A stretch of 64,000 nucleotides of DNA from Culex pipiens pallens. Lineage: Eukaryota; Arthropoda; Insecta; Diptera; Culicidae. Position 1 is the stretch's first letter. Each line of letters opens with the position of its first letter. Below are positions 8,901 through 21,012 of this stretch, in pieces. The notes beneath the pieces were generated by a model. It searched no databases, was not told where the DNA came from, and worked only from the letters and a program-made list of their open reading frames with translations. Position numbers and translations under genes: made by a program. Where the stretch lies: assembly GCF_016801865.2 (NCBI RefSeq), contig NC_068937.1:136722455-136786454 (forward strand), written 5' to 3'.

Positions 8901-11900
8901 TGTTTTATTATTCCTAAAAGTTGAATCCCCAAAATACCTTTTTGCCTTTCTTACTAAAGAAAGGTATAGGTTTCGTTGGAAAAATCGTCAAAAAATAACA
9001 ATGGAGCGATTTTCGACGCTCTATCGATTCCTCTAGTAAATTCTGAAATGCTTCCAATAATTCGATTTTGACAAATTCGACAATATATAGTTACCGGTTT
9101 TGCCCACAGGATTTCTATCCGTGTATAAATTATTAATTCATTCTCAATCGTTCAGGAATTTCATCCGTCCAAAAATTTCCCCCCTTATCCAGCCGGCAAT
9201 GTGGTGTTGATTGGAACCAACGTCGACAAAAAATTGATAAAAACAGAGTACACCGTTTTGCAGGACAAAAATTGAAGAAGCAATCTGCACTTCCCCCTTT
9301 ATCCCTCCCTGAAACTGCCTTTCAACGTTTTCGTCATCCCAAAGAGAGAAGGGAGTGGGCTCAAATACCCCACACTACCCTCCCTCTTCCAAAATAAAAA
9401 AAAAATGGAAAGAACAGAAGAACGAGGCAAAATTGATTCTTTAAATTTGATGTTTTACAGATGTTTTTATCTTTTTGACGAGGGCGGCGACGACGGAACG
9501 ACCCGCATTTGAACCCTGGTCCTCTTGTCTTTTTTTCTCTGTGGAGGAGGGCGGGATCGCTTTTTACGGTGATTTCCGTTTTCTCCCTCTCTGGCTGAGG
9601 CTGGAGCGCCTGGCTTTGTCGAAGCCTCGATGAGATGATGATGGTGGTGGTGATGAGTAGACGACTCACGACAGAGTCATCACATGGCATTCTTCTCGAT
9701 TCAATGTTAATTGAAGTGGATGAGCTATTAAATTTAATTTTGTTTGGGTGAGAAGTTTTTACTGCGCTTTTTTTTTATAAAAGGCAGGAAGGACAAAGTT
9801 GCTCGATGGTAGTAAAATGTGATTGCCTATTTTTGATTGAGCCGGCCCCTTTTTTCCCTCCGTGCCAGATCCTTGTCAGGTTGGAAAAAGGACAGGCCAT
9901 TGTTAGCGATGACTCGCTGACAACAAGGTGACAAGGGTAATAAGATCATCACGGCTGCTGGCTGGCATCCAGGCCAACCCGGTGGGGAGCAGGTTTTGTC
10001 AATGACGAGCTTTATTTTTTGCTGGATGAGAGGAGCGAAAGATGTTTTTCAGTGTTTTTATTGATCCCTTATCGGGAAGTCATTATCCGGGGTGATGATG
10101 TGGAACAATTTGAGAACCATTAATTTGAGATATTTTGTCCTCTTTTTTTATTTGATTTGTCATGAAAAATCTAATTTTTGTTTTATAATCAAAATTTGCA
10201 ATATAAATCCCTCGTAAAAAATTGCTAATAAAATTGATAAATAAAATGGAATTCCTAATGTGTATCATAACCACGTTCTGGGGTCTAAAATTGAAGCACT
10301 CATGGCCATGGCCACGCCACGTGGTCAAAAATTTGCCCTCTTCAAATTCCCACGCGAACGCTCATCACTCAGCGGCCCGTTGACGGGTTCTCACGATGGG
10401 ATTTAGTATGTGGTCAAAGTAGGCTGCGTCACCCAGTCAGAAAACAAGTATATGAATTATATAAGGTAAGGTGGAATTTTCGATAATTTTTTGTGAATTT
10501 TTTAATCTTCATATAAAATCCACTTTTTGACGTTTGAGGCACAGTGTTTCGAGCACAGGTGCTGACCGATGATGCGGGGGGCTTAAGGGGATGTTGCTCC
10601 ATTTCGTACACTTGTTCAAACTTTGCTATACACCATAATCATGGATTGGAATTTAAATAATGCAACACATTCACTCAACTCTCGGCAAATACCACTTCGC
10701 GGAACATTTATGAGTGCGTGAGTGCGTGTATGAGCACAGATTATGCGGCGCATAAATGGCATAAATTTGAGCGAAACTGATCGACGTGTTGATAAATTGT
10801 GGCACTACGTAGCTCATGGACTACCCTTAGAGGTCAATTTATTCGCCAAAAAAAATTACACCACTTCAATATTCACAACACAAAATCGACGTCGTCGTGC
10901 TATCATGTCGCACCCGCCATTTTGACGTTCCGAGAAAAACGCGTTTTAATGTTTGACCTTGAATAAACAAAAAAGAAAGCACGCAATGTAAACAATAACA
11001 AACACGTTTTGTTTGACTGACCACTCTGTGCATTGTCCCGAAGTTTGGTTGAAGTTGGTTGCTGGAGTCCCGAGTTATAATTACAAATATTTACGGTAGT
11101 CTAGCTTTTACGTGCGTCAAACGCATCCTGACCTTAAATCCCTTTGGCCTTTGTCGCACTTACATCAATTTTCAGGGAGTGACAAGATAGCACGACAAGA
11201 TTGAAACTACTTTCATATGAAAAGTGACAAAAATTTTCGGAGCTTTTTTGGTTTTCATTGAATATCTTAGGATTGAAATCGAATTTTGGGGATCTGTGAA
11301 GGTCAAAAGATGTGGCATTGTGAGCTGCACAAAATGGCGTTCTTAACTCAATTTGGCCCAAAATGCACGTACGACAAGTTAGCACGACGGCGACGAAATG
11401 ATACTTTTGGGACTCTAGCCAAAGAGTAGGCGAGGGGGGACGAGGCGGTGCCAATAAAATGGCTTGCTTCGATGCAGACATTTGTTTATTTTTTAAAATA
11501 TTTATGGAGGTACCGAATCGACATGTAGCTTCGTGCAACAACAGAAAAAAGGCCAACCGTTATCGGAAATATTATTGCGGGTTTGGCCTCATTTTTATTG
11601 CGTTCATATTTTTTGGTATTTATCCAGTGGGACTTTTAACAGCCGAATAAAATGGCATCAAAGATGTGACCAAATTAAATAACGCAACCATTGGGTTGAA
11701 ATTTAAGGTGATTCCGATTCCGGTCGGTTGCACATTTCAATTCCAGTATCGATTTTCGTACAACTAATCAGAGCTCGTCTATGTGCCCTGCGGTTTAGCC
11801 TTTCCCCCAATTTGACCACAAATCGACTAGTGCCAGAGGGGTATCAAGTATCACCTCAAAACGTGTTCATCTGCTGGGGTGAGAGGTCCAAGGGTCAGCT

Positions 11901-13707
11901 TGTATCCTATAGGTGAACCACAGGAACGAACCTAATCTTCTCAAAACCGTAACTCGAACAAGACTCTTGTGAGATGAGGTAACACTATAACCGAAAAGTT
12001 TCCGGTTCTCCTGTCCGGGAGGGGTTAAGCCGGAAAGCAGGCCATGACCAGGACGCTGGGAAACAATGGCTACTACGATGGTGTAGTGACGATTGGATCT
12101 GCACAGAGGATAAAATAATGTTATTGTGGCCAAGGCTACTATGACCACTACCGCACACGATGGTCATGTAAAGTGGGTTTAGAGCCAGGGATTCAATTGT
12201 CATTCTAGTGAGGGTAGCTTTCTCAAATTTTCTAAAAAGTCTTTCTGTATCAAAATTAAACTTGTTCATATCAAATTCCTATTAAAATTCCTGATAAGTT
12301 ATTTTTTATCGAAAGCAATTAAGACCGACCAAAAAAGTAACCTGCAACACATTAAATTTCTTCAAATTTCTTGAAAAGCCACTCTACAGCAAAATTGCAA
12401 AAAGTGACAAAAGCGCAAAACGGCAACCCTGGAACCCCCCGGAACATTCATGGCATGCTTTGTGGTCCGGTGTGCGGGTGAGTTCATGTTTTATCCGGCA
12501 AGACAAAAGAAAACATAAGCAACTTCTCGTGTCCAGGTTTTGGTGCTTGCCGGTTTGATAACGAGTGCTTCCTCCGGGCTGATGTCGGAATGGAAACAAG
12601 CAACTTGAAACTTTTAATAATAATAAATATCTCCGAGATGATATTTTAAACATATCTCTCGTGTACATGTGTGACACAGGGTGGTAGAATGTATGCAAAC
12701 GTGTGTCCATTGTTTGCACAGTGCAGACTTGCAGGACAATTCCGCCCGAAGGTAGTAAAGTTTAATATGCTGCACTTTACAGCTTGACAGCTCCTTGCCC
12801 ACTGTCGGACTGCACCAAGAAATAGACTTTCGTTGTTCGTACACTTTCCCGTTCAGCTTGTAAATTTTCAGGTCGTCGGGAAGTCAATCCAGACGAACTT
12901 CATGCTTCATAAAAACCACTCAGCAGAGCAATCTAAATTTCCCATCACTAAGTGCCTTTTACCCTAATTGAAATTGATCCGCACAGCCTGCTTTGATATC
13001 GCGGGCGCTCGCGTTCAGCAGCTGATTTTCGACAATTTGTAACACAAAAAAACTCGCAAAAAGCACTTCATAGCCTACTGCAACCATCGCCCACCCACTC
13101 AGACCAGATCACTTTGGTTTATGGGCCCGGATGTCACAACTTCGAAACCGAAGAAAATACGAAACACGCGCAAGGAAACACACGGAAAACACTTATGACA
13201 TGTGGGTGCGAACTTTAAGTGTGTGTGAGTGTATAAAACGAGTCCGGAATGGCACAAAACCTTTTATACACTTTTCGCTCTCCGCACAATGGCGAAAGTT
13301 TTCATAACTTTTCCCAAACCCCGAATCCTTTTTTTCCCTGCATCCGTCCAAGTTCTTCAGACTAAACTGACACACAAAAGTGTGTATAGTGTATTATGGT
13401 GAGTGTGTGATGAAAGTGTAGCAAATATGAACCCATTCGGTGAGAGTGTCACTTTTTCCTGCTCTTTTTTTTCTCTCCGTGTGTGTGCTATTCTTATACA
13501 CTATCGCTGTCGTCGTCGTCGTCGTCGGGCAGAAGATGAAACTCTTGCCCTCACTCCACACTAGGTATCGTTAGTTGTGTTTGGGTGGAAGAGGCTTTTG
13601 TGAAAACAATGCTTAAAACATCGTACAGCGAGCTCACAAAAAACGACCACACGACGATGACGACGATGTTTTGGCGGGGTTAAGTGAAACACGGAAATTT
13701 TACGAAA
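8901..13707. other. Non-coding block with few repeat traces
   Basis: About 4.8 kb. Near 8940 the text GCCTTTCTTACTAAAGAAAG is a small palindrome like the one at 46,270. The rest shows no termini or tandem structure beyond short CT/TG-rich patches and (CGT)n near 13,509. Frames of up to 140 codons (11,134-11,556 minus; 12,384-12,719 minus) have no recognisable domain. The tract 9,505-9,530 contains a box-B-like string but has no matching arm, so no tRNA is called. Confidence 0.4.
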
Positions 13708-14053
13708 CCACAATCACAACAAATCACACACAATCTCACATAATCATTAAAAATTACACACAATCACAAAAAATCATACGCGATCACACACAATTACTAA
13801 AAAACACACTAAATCAGATAAAATGACACGCAATCACAAAAAATCACACACAACCACACGAGATCACACACAATCACAAAAAATCTCACACAATTACAAA
13901 AAATCGCACACAATCACATACAATCACAAAAAATCACACACAACCACACGCGATCACACACAATCACAAAAAATCACACACAATAACAAAAAATTACACA
14001 CATTAAAAAAAAATCACATATAACCATACACAGTCACACACAATCACATACAT
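13708..14053. repeat. AATCACACACAATCACAAAA tandem array
   Basis: A degenerate tandem array of CACAAAAAAT / CACACACAAT units with a period of roughly 10-13 bp over about 345 bp. The 66-codon frame here (13,823-14,023) reads as repeated HTTRDHTQSQK-like peptide only because of the periodic DNA and is not a gene. Confidence 0.8.
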
Positions 14054-14055
14054 CT

Positions 14056-14145
14056 CCTGACTCTTACCTCCTGACTTCTGACTCCTGATTCTCGAATCCT
14101 GACTCCTAACGCCTTACTCCTGACCCCTAGCTTCTGATTTCAAAT
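14056..14145. repeat. CTGACTCCT minisatellite, left part
   Basis: Degenerate 9-bp units of the form CTGACTYCT (TCCTGACTCTTACCTCCTGA and so on). The same array resumes at 15,576 on the far side of the 1.4-kb element, so the two parts were one array before the insertion. Confidence 0.7.
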
Positions 14146-15571
14146 CAGGGTGGCCACTCAAGTTGGGAAATCGGGAAAAAATCGGGAATTCGCCAAAACC
14201 CGCAAAAATCGGAAAAAGTCGGGAATTTATGATTTTTTGGTCAAATAGTCGGAAAAAGTCAGGAATTCTAGGCATACTTGTTTGAAAATTATTTTTCAAC
14301 TCTTGAATAATTTTGTAATATTTTGTGCAATTTTCAAATTGAATTCACTCTTTTCTGCTGAAGTAACTTACTTTAAATTTAAGGTTCTTTTCACTATTTC
14401 AATATATTTGAGTATGGAAAAACTGTTTAAGACATTCAAAATCTTAATGAATATTGGAGTCTTTGACACAGATTTTCATAATATTTTTTATGAATCAAAT
14501 GATAGCTATTAATTTTTGTTCATCAAAATTTAAAACTAATATAAAAATAGAGCCTAATGGCCAGCTTAGAATTATGATTCTATTTCATTTTGTCACATAA
14601 TTGAATATTTGTAAACAGATTCCAACTTGAGTTTGGCAATGGTTTTTTTTTGGTAAATATTTTTAATTGTTTAACTAAATTCATTAAGTAATTTAAAATA
14701 TGAACTTTTTTGTGAGTATGGGTAAATTACCTACCATAGATAAAGCTTGATTTTCAGTTTTCGGAAAACTTAAATATCGAATAAAATCCAAAATTGAAAA
14801 ACTTTTTTACGTTTAAAAAACATAAAGAAAATATTGAAATTGCAAAAAATAAATAATCCAAGAAATTTTGAGTTATTGCAAAATTGTTTAAAAAAAATGT
14901 TTTGAAATATTTTACTTAAAATTAGCGGGAAAACATAAAATCATATCAAACTGAATTTTCATTGAAAAAAAAAGTTAAATACTGACCACTAAATAAATTA
15001 CCATTGATTAAAAAATTCAATATCAAAAATAACAAAATTAAAAAGGGAACTTGGCAAAAACATTTTTTTATGAATTCCTTGACATTTTTCTAAAACATTT
15101 GAAAGAAAAATAACAGCAATTATGTTTCAATCATTCTTTGATTTAAAATGATGATGAAGTTTAAAAAAATAGGAACGATATTTTAAGTTCAGTTATCTTT
15201 AACTTTTTGTCATTTCCAGTTGAAACGAAGTATCAAAAACTATACGTTTGCCAATTTAAAAAATAACATGGAAGTTATAAGTTTTGTTGAACTTTCGATT
15301 ATTTTTTCAAAGAATTATTGTTTATGTTTCTACTCTGAATCATAATAATGAAATTCAATTTTTGGAAGTTTTGTTTTATTTGTTGTTTAGTTTCTGTATT
15401 TACAAAAAATCGATATATTTGTTTTTTTTTTAGTTCAATGAGATTTTTTTTCGGTGGTTAATATTGGCTTTTCTTATAGAAAGTTTTTTGTTTGAAATCA
15501 TTCTTTAGATAAGTAATGCCAAAAAATGGAAAAAAGTCGGGAATTTGAAAATGGTTTGATCTGTCACCCTG
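14146..15571. mobile_element. CAGGGTGGCC-type TIR element, copy 2 (complete)
   Basis: It starts CAGGGTGGCCACTC and ends GATCTGTCACCCTG. Both ends carry repeated AGTCGGGAATT / GGGAAAAAATCGGG strings facing inward. The interior is AT-rich, non-coding, and collinear with 402-1461. It sits inside the CTGACTCCT minisatellite. The length (1426 bp) and absence of a transposase frame fit a non-autonomous DNA element. The 76-codon frame (14,282-14,512) is AT-rich filler. Confidence 0.7.
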
Positions 15572-15575
15572 CGAG

Positions 15576-15765
15576 ATTTCTGACTCCTGAACCCTAACTT
15601 CTGACTACTGACATCTGACTTCTGACTTGTGACTCCTGACTAATGACTCCTGACTACTGACTTCTGACTACTGAGTACTGACTGCCGACTCCTGACTTCT
15701 GATTCCTGACTTCTGACTTCAAATTTCTAACTCCTAATTCCTAACTTTTAATTTCTGACTTCTTT
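15576..15765. repeat. CTGACTCCT minisatellite, right part
   Basis: About 20 degenerate copies of a 9-bp unit (CTGACTTCT, CTGACTACT, CTGACTCCT), continuing the array seen at 14,056-14,145. Variants at position 7-8 are mixed along the array, as in an old minisatellite. Confidence 0.75.
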
Positions 15766-15817
15766 CTCTGCAAGCATATTAAAAATCTTATCATAAACTA
15801 AAAAAAAATGCTTTAAA

Positions 15818-17146
15818 TAGGGTACGTTATCCATTAGTGGACCCTTTTCCTATAGTGGACCCTCTGAAGGGTTTTTGATGAAAAATTCAATAAAATCACA
15901 ATTTCAAGCGTGTTGTTGTCTACAAATCTTTTATTTGGCATGTTCAGCATAGTTTAAATCAATGTTGACTGATATTGAATTGTCCTTTTCACCAAAAAAA
16001 AGTGTTTTGAGTTCGACATCTGAAATCAGCCATGGCCACTAGCATTTTCACAACAAAACTGCATTTATATTTTATGATTGAATTAACTATTCAATCATTT
16101 TTTGACTGATTATTTAACTTCAGCAAGTAAAAATAATGTAAGTTTAAGAAACTTTAATAAAATAAAGCGAAGAACAGCTCATTTTAGAGCAAAAATTAGG
16201 GGGGTCCAATATAGGACAACGAAAATCCAAAAGTGGACCCCTGTTAATTAAACCTTCAAAAATGAAGAAAACTGTGTATTTAAGTAAATGTTTCTCTTAA
16301 AAATACAATAAATGCTTGTTGTTATCAACCTAAACGCATATTTTTTTTCAATTATGAGTAAAAAAATAGCTGTTTCATGTGAAAAGTACCAAAAATGCTG
16401 AAGCCTTTAAAAAATTATAACTAATCAAAACTATAGTCAATTGTACTTAACTGAAGCATCATAATTGCAGTTTGAAATGATATTTTATAATAATAAATCA
16501 AGAACAAAACATTTTTTTTTTAATAAACATGCGTGGTTTTATCAGCAACTGTAAACAAATCTATTGTTTAGTTTCGGTCAACCATTTATGTAATTAATAT
16601 GAAAAAATTGCATCAACATTAATTTTTTTTATTACTTTTATGTTTACAGTGGTTTTTTAATCGTTTTCTCTGATCTTTTTTCGGAAATAAATGTGTTTAA
16701 ATGTCTGTTAGGTTTTTTTTGTTGTTAATGCCAAATTTGTTAACCAAACATATTTGTTTATGATGAAAAGTGAGCAAAATCCATCTTTTATTCATGTAAT
16801 CTATCATTAGACCTACAACATGCATCAAAACATCAAATATCGGTTAAATTTGGTATAAAAACAATAGTTTGACTTTAGTGGACCCGGGTCCACAATCGGA
16901 TTATGGACCCGGGTCCACTATAGGAAAAGGGGGTCCATAACAGGCAAAAAAAACTTTTTTTTCAAATGGCTATTTTTCTGCTCAAAAACAAATAAACTGA
17001 TTAAACAAATCGTCAAAATTGTTCAAAAGACTTCAGTGTTCATTGTTTTTTACAAAGGGTTATGAAAAAGTGCTTAAAATATTGAAAATTTGTGAAAAAT
17101 GTGCTTCGGCTCTACTAGGGGGTCCACTAATGGTTAAAATACCCTA
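15818..17146. mobile_element. TAGGGTA...GGTCCACTA-terminated TIR element
   Basis: The ends are inverted repeats, TAGGGTACGTTATCCATTAG then TGGACCC at left and the complement (GGGGGTCCACTAATGG then TACCCTA) at right. The element is 1329 bp with no coding capacity. The terminal motif recurs inside: CCTATAGTGGACCC (15,850), GGGGTCCAATATAGGAC (16,200), CAAAAGTGGACCCC (16,228), and a palindromic cluster GGACCCGGGTCCAC near 16,880 and 16,905. A non-autonomous DNA element is inferred. Confidence 0.65.
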
Positions 17147-20100
17147 CTAAAAGTTTGTGCTTCAAAGAAAAAAAAAACATCAAAAATGAAATAAGTCACT
17201 GAAAAACTACAATGTTTTGTTTTCCGTGTCGTCCATCTCTCACCACACATATCTGAACTTTCCCATAACACTGAGCCAGACAAAGCAAATAAAAAAGAAG
17301 CATTTTCCTTATGCTAGAGCGTTCGCCCAGTTCGGCAGCTCTGTGGGCTCCAAATCTCCATAACACATCATTGAATTTATGATACTTTTAACTTTTACAT
17401 TAAGCCTCTTAAGAGTCACATACGAGGCGACTTCAGAGCAGGTGGAGTGAGTAAAGCTAGTGAGCAAAGCAGACACGTACTTTCTCTCTCTCTCGTCTAT
17501 AATGCGAAATCCTGTTTCCTCGTTTATTTTTCCATACTTTTTTTTTTCGAAAACTCATCCTCGAGAGGTTCCCAGGTTAATACGACTTCACTTAGACCTG
17601 CTGAGCGTTGAGTCGAGCCGAGCCGAAGAGCATCCACCCAGGAAAAAGCGTTTGCCAATATATGCATAAAGTTTTTTATAGGCTTTTTTTTCTGTTTCTT
17701 CTCCTTGCTGGCAACACTGCTGCAGCATGCCATGGAAAAGCCATACGAGAGCGCTTGGAGAAGATGGTACTTCACAATAAGATAAATATCGTGCTGCTGG
17801 ATGTCAGCTGGGAAAATTTATGCTTGTTTGAGTTCGTTAAAGACTTCCATACTTGAAAATCTACTCTCTGGCGTGCCTCAGGTTGTGCTGTGCTGTGTGG
17901 GAAGAAGCTGCAATCAATGCGAGATGAAGTGAGGGGGGGATTTTATTAATATTTTCTTGTTGTTTCAAGTTTTTAATATGCAGTGGAATTGATTTGTGTT
18001 GTTGGTTTTATGATATATTGGCATTTTGTGTTCCAAACAGTTCGATAAGGTTCGATTTCTAGCTTTAGTCTGTTCCAGACCTTCATAATTCAACAGTTGT
18101 GTCGTCGCAGGCCATCCTGATCCCGTATCGTTCCAAGCTCCAGTGCATTGTGCTCACCCAATGAAAACACCACTCTTACTATCCATCCGTGTCCCACTCA
18201 ATCATCCGATGCCAAAGCAATTAACCCTTTACACCCCCACGTACCCGCTCCCCCTCCTTTCGGGGGGTTGGGAAACCCAATTACACCCTTATCAAAGCAT
18301 CACCGCATCGTCGCATTGTTTGCATTCCGCAAAGTTCAATTTTCCGAACGGCCCAAACGCGTACAGCTCGGCCTGATCATCGCAGGATGCCATGGCAGGA
18401 AGGAAGGATCGTCACAACATCGATGCATTCATCGCAGCAGTTGGGCCCGCCCGCTGGACCATGCAACCCTGGCGTCATGGCTTGCTGTTGAGGGTGTGTA
18501 CTGGGAAATAACGGGGGAAAATGGTCCCTCGGGGCAAAACCGGGCCACTCGAGGACGACGACGATTTCAGCAACCGTCGTCGTTGGCGTTTCGCATGAAA
18601 TATTCGCCGAAATGTGTACATTGTCTCTGTTTGCTTTTCATTTATTTTAGTTCTAGATGAATGGAAAGGTAAATACTGAAACGGGGGAGAGAGAGAGCGA
18701 TGCTGGGGCTCGGGATAGGCTTTGAAGCCAAGGATTGAAGACACTGCGAGGTGGTGAATTGTTACAGTGAGTGAAGTTTGGCGAGATTTGTTACACAATT
18801 TGTGGAGATGTTCAAAGTGGCCCAAATTTAAGAAATTTTTAAATAAATGCAATGACATTACCTTTTTTATCACCCTAATTGAAATGCTGAATTTGGATTT
18901 TCTTTTAAATTTAAACTGAATTGTCTAGGCAACAGAAAAATCTTATTTTTGATCCTAAATCTCTATCCAGACCTTGTTTAGCATCACTTTTATTTCATGA
19001 GTGACAGCAAAGAAAAAAGAAAGGTTCACAGCTAAAATGGTGAATTGACGCCGTCATAGAAGAGAAAATAATTAGGGATCAAAAGTGAAGATAAATAGGA
19101 TGCGGTCCCGTGAAACGAGAGATTGTGTCGCGCTTTTTTGCTTCATCTTTCCTTTCCCTTGCGCTACACAATTTTCATTTTCCATCCTTCTCAAAACACC
19201 GCACTAAGGAAGAAAGGGGGTTTTCCAGGGATGCGAATGTGTAATAGGACTCTGTGGCCTCCGGGCTGCTGCTTTGCTTTTCTTTTATTATCCATGCAGC
19301 ATCCCTCCGACGGACCGCAGCAGACTTTAGCAGGTTCGCATCTGCCCCAGGATGAGAATACATTATCATCTTCTTGTGGCGGGACATCTTTAAATTATTT
19401 TCCACTCACCGCCAGGCAGCAGCGGGCACTTTTCGCGCAGACCTCAAGAGAAAAAGACCGGGAGAAAAACCAAGTAGAAAATAATGATAAGCACGCGGAC
19501 AAGCGAGCTGCACAATTTTATTAGCTTGTAAATTTTTCATTGCCGCGCTGGCTGGTCGTGAAAGCTACATGAATAGTAATTTATGGCGGGATGCTCCACG
19601 GGAAATGAAGCGCTCTGGTTGCGCGATGGACGTGGATGGTGAGCCTTGTTTTGGTGGGGAAATTGTTACAGGGATGCTGGGAAAGTAGTGCGAATTGTGC
19701 ACTGAGTTGATAGCTTCGAAATTTCATAGTTTGGACATTTATTTATCATTAAAAAGAAATAAATTTAATTCACTGGGATTTATTGCTTTTTGATACTGGG
19801 TTTCACAGTTAAAAGTTTTCATTTCTCTTTAACCATTCACGAGCACAGCACAGTCAATGTAAAATAAGAAAGAATCAATAATTTTTGGAAGATTTTGTTT
19901 CATGCATAGGAGATGATTATGAGTCTGAGTTTGGACTTATTTATGAAGGTTTTTTTTTAAATGTTGTAATGTTTTGGCATTGTGGAATTGCAGATGTAAT
20001 TTCTCCACTATGAACCATTTTATACCCCAATAGGGTGTACTATCAAAATCGATTTTCCAGCAGCCCAGTTTTGAGTTTTCCAGTTTGCCTTCAATGAGAG

Positions 20101-20263
20101 TGTCAGATTCAGATAGGATTTCTCATATTTTTTTACTTCAAGTACTTTAAATAGGTGCGGCAATTAAGATATTTCAGAAAACATTCAGAAAAGGGCTAAA
20201 TGGGGTGAAACTACCATTTCTTGTTGTTTGCTGCTAAAGAGTGTATAATTATTAGATTTCCAG
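17147..20263. other. Long single-copy-looking block
   Basis: This is GC-richer than its surroundings, notably 18,060-18,660 and 19,080-19,680, with no repeat termini. Frames include 170 codons (18,148-18,660, plus) opposed by 132 codons on minus over the same DNA. Neither has a domain or biased codon use that I can recognise. A frame at 17,608-17,856 contains an internal Met followed by a hydrophobic run that resembles a signal peptide, but the run is encoded by a pyrimidine tract. No gene is called. Confidence 0.4.
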
Positions 20264-20666
20264 TAAGGCCGTTGCAAATATTTTTCAAAGTTTATGTCGC
20301 CCCCCCCCCCCCCTCCAAAATTGGTCTGAAAAATCAGGGGGCAAAAAAAATAGAGGTGGGCAAAATCGCTCTTTTTTAGGAGCCGCTCTTTTTAGTTCGC
20401 TCATTAAAAAGAGCCGCTCTTTTGAACGGCTCTTTCGCTCTTTTTCAAAATTTGGATGAAAAGGTTTTTTTAAGAATCGTGTGATTTTTTAAGTTGTTTC
20501 ACATTGGACTTTTATAAATAATTTGATAAAACAAATTAAAACTGAAAACGAGAAGATGCCCTTGAAAACCATAGGTCTTGATGGTCTCTTTGTCAAGATT
20601 TCCACTCGAACCTAAACACCCGAGTAATTGAATAACACCCAAACTTAAACCTAGGAAATTGCAATT

Positions 20667-20762
20667 AATTTTAAAATTTCGTTTATTTCTGCAAGAATTG
20701 AACTAATGGATGACATATCAGCATTAGTTCAAATCTTGCAGAAATAAACGCAGTTTTAAAAA
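20667..20762. repeat. Near-perfect 71-nt hairpin core
   Basis: The arms 20,680-20,708 and 20,722-20,750 (CGTTTATTTCTGCAAGAATT and its partner) pair over 29 bases with one mismatch, around a 13-base loop. Weaker pairing of TTTTAAAA extends the stem outward. The size resembles a pre-miRNA hairpin or a very small inverted-repeat element. There is no evidence for transcription. Confidence 0.6.
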
Positions 20763-20872
20763 TCTAGCAATCCTTGATTTAGAGAAAATATTCTGTGAAC
20801 TCTTTTCTACATTCTGATTTAATCGATAAAGTCTATAAACGCTAAAGTTTAACTGGACAAAAGGACAGTTGT

Positions 20873-21012
20873 ACAATGAAAAGATTTTTTCATTTTCGGT
20901 AATTCGGTAATTTCGGAATACACCCTTCCGGCAGCAGCTGAAGATTCATGCAGTCCCACGTCGCATGTTTGGGTGTAGACCTACGGAAACAATGAAAAGA
21001 TTTTTTCATTTT
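20873..21012. mobile_element. Small insertion (92 bp) with 24-bp direct repeats
   Basis: The 24-bp string starting ACAATGAAAAGATTTTTTCA is perfectly duplicated at 20,873-20,896 and 20,989-21,012, bracketing 92 bp that are GC-richer than the host element. A duplication this long suggests a truncated retrotransposed fragment. The insert starts CGGTAATTCGGTAATTTCGG, perhaps an inverted short-repeat tail. No coding remnant is identified with confidence. Confidence 0.5.

Noticed and set aside
9505..9530. Box-B-like string suggesting a tRNA on minus
   Set aside because: No matching T stem, box A or acceptor pairing nearby.
14146..15571. 8-bp duplication around the CAGGGTGGCC element (hAT assignment)
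   Set aside because: Flanks do not match over 8 bp; a GATTTC repeat is nearby but offset from the termini, so the superfamily was left open.
18148..18660. 170-codon frame
   Set aside because: Overlaps a 132-codon antisense frame; low-complexity P/S/H/R content, no recognised family.
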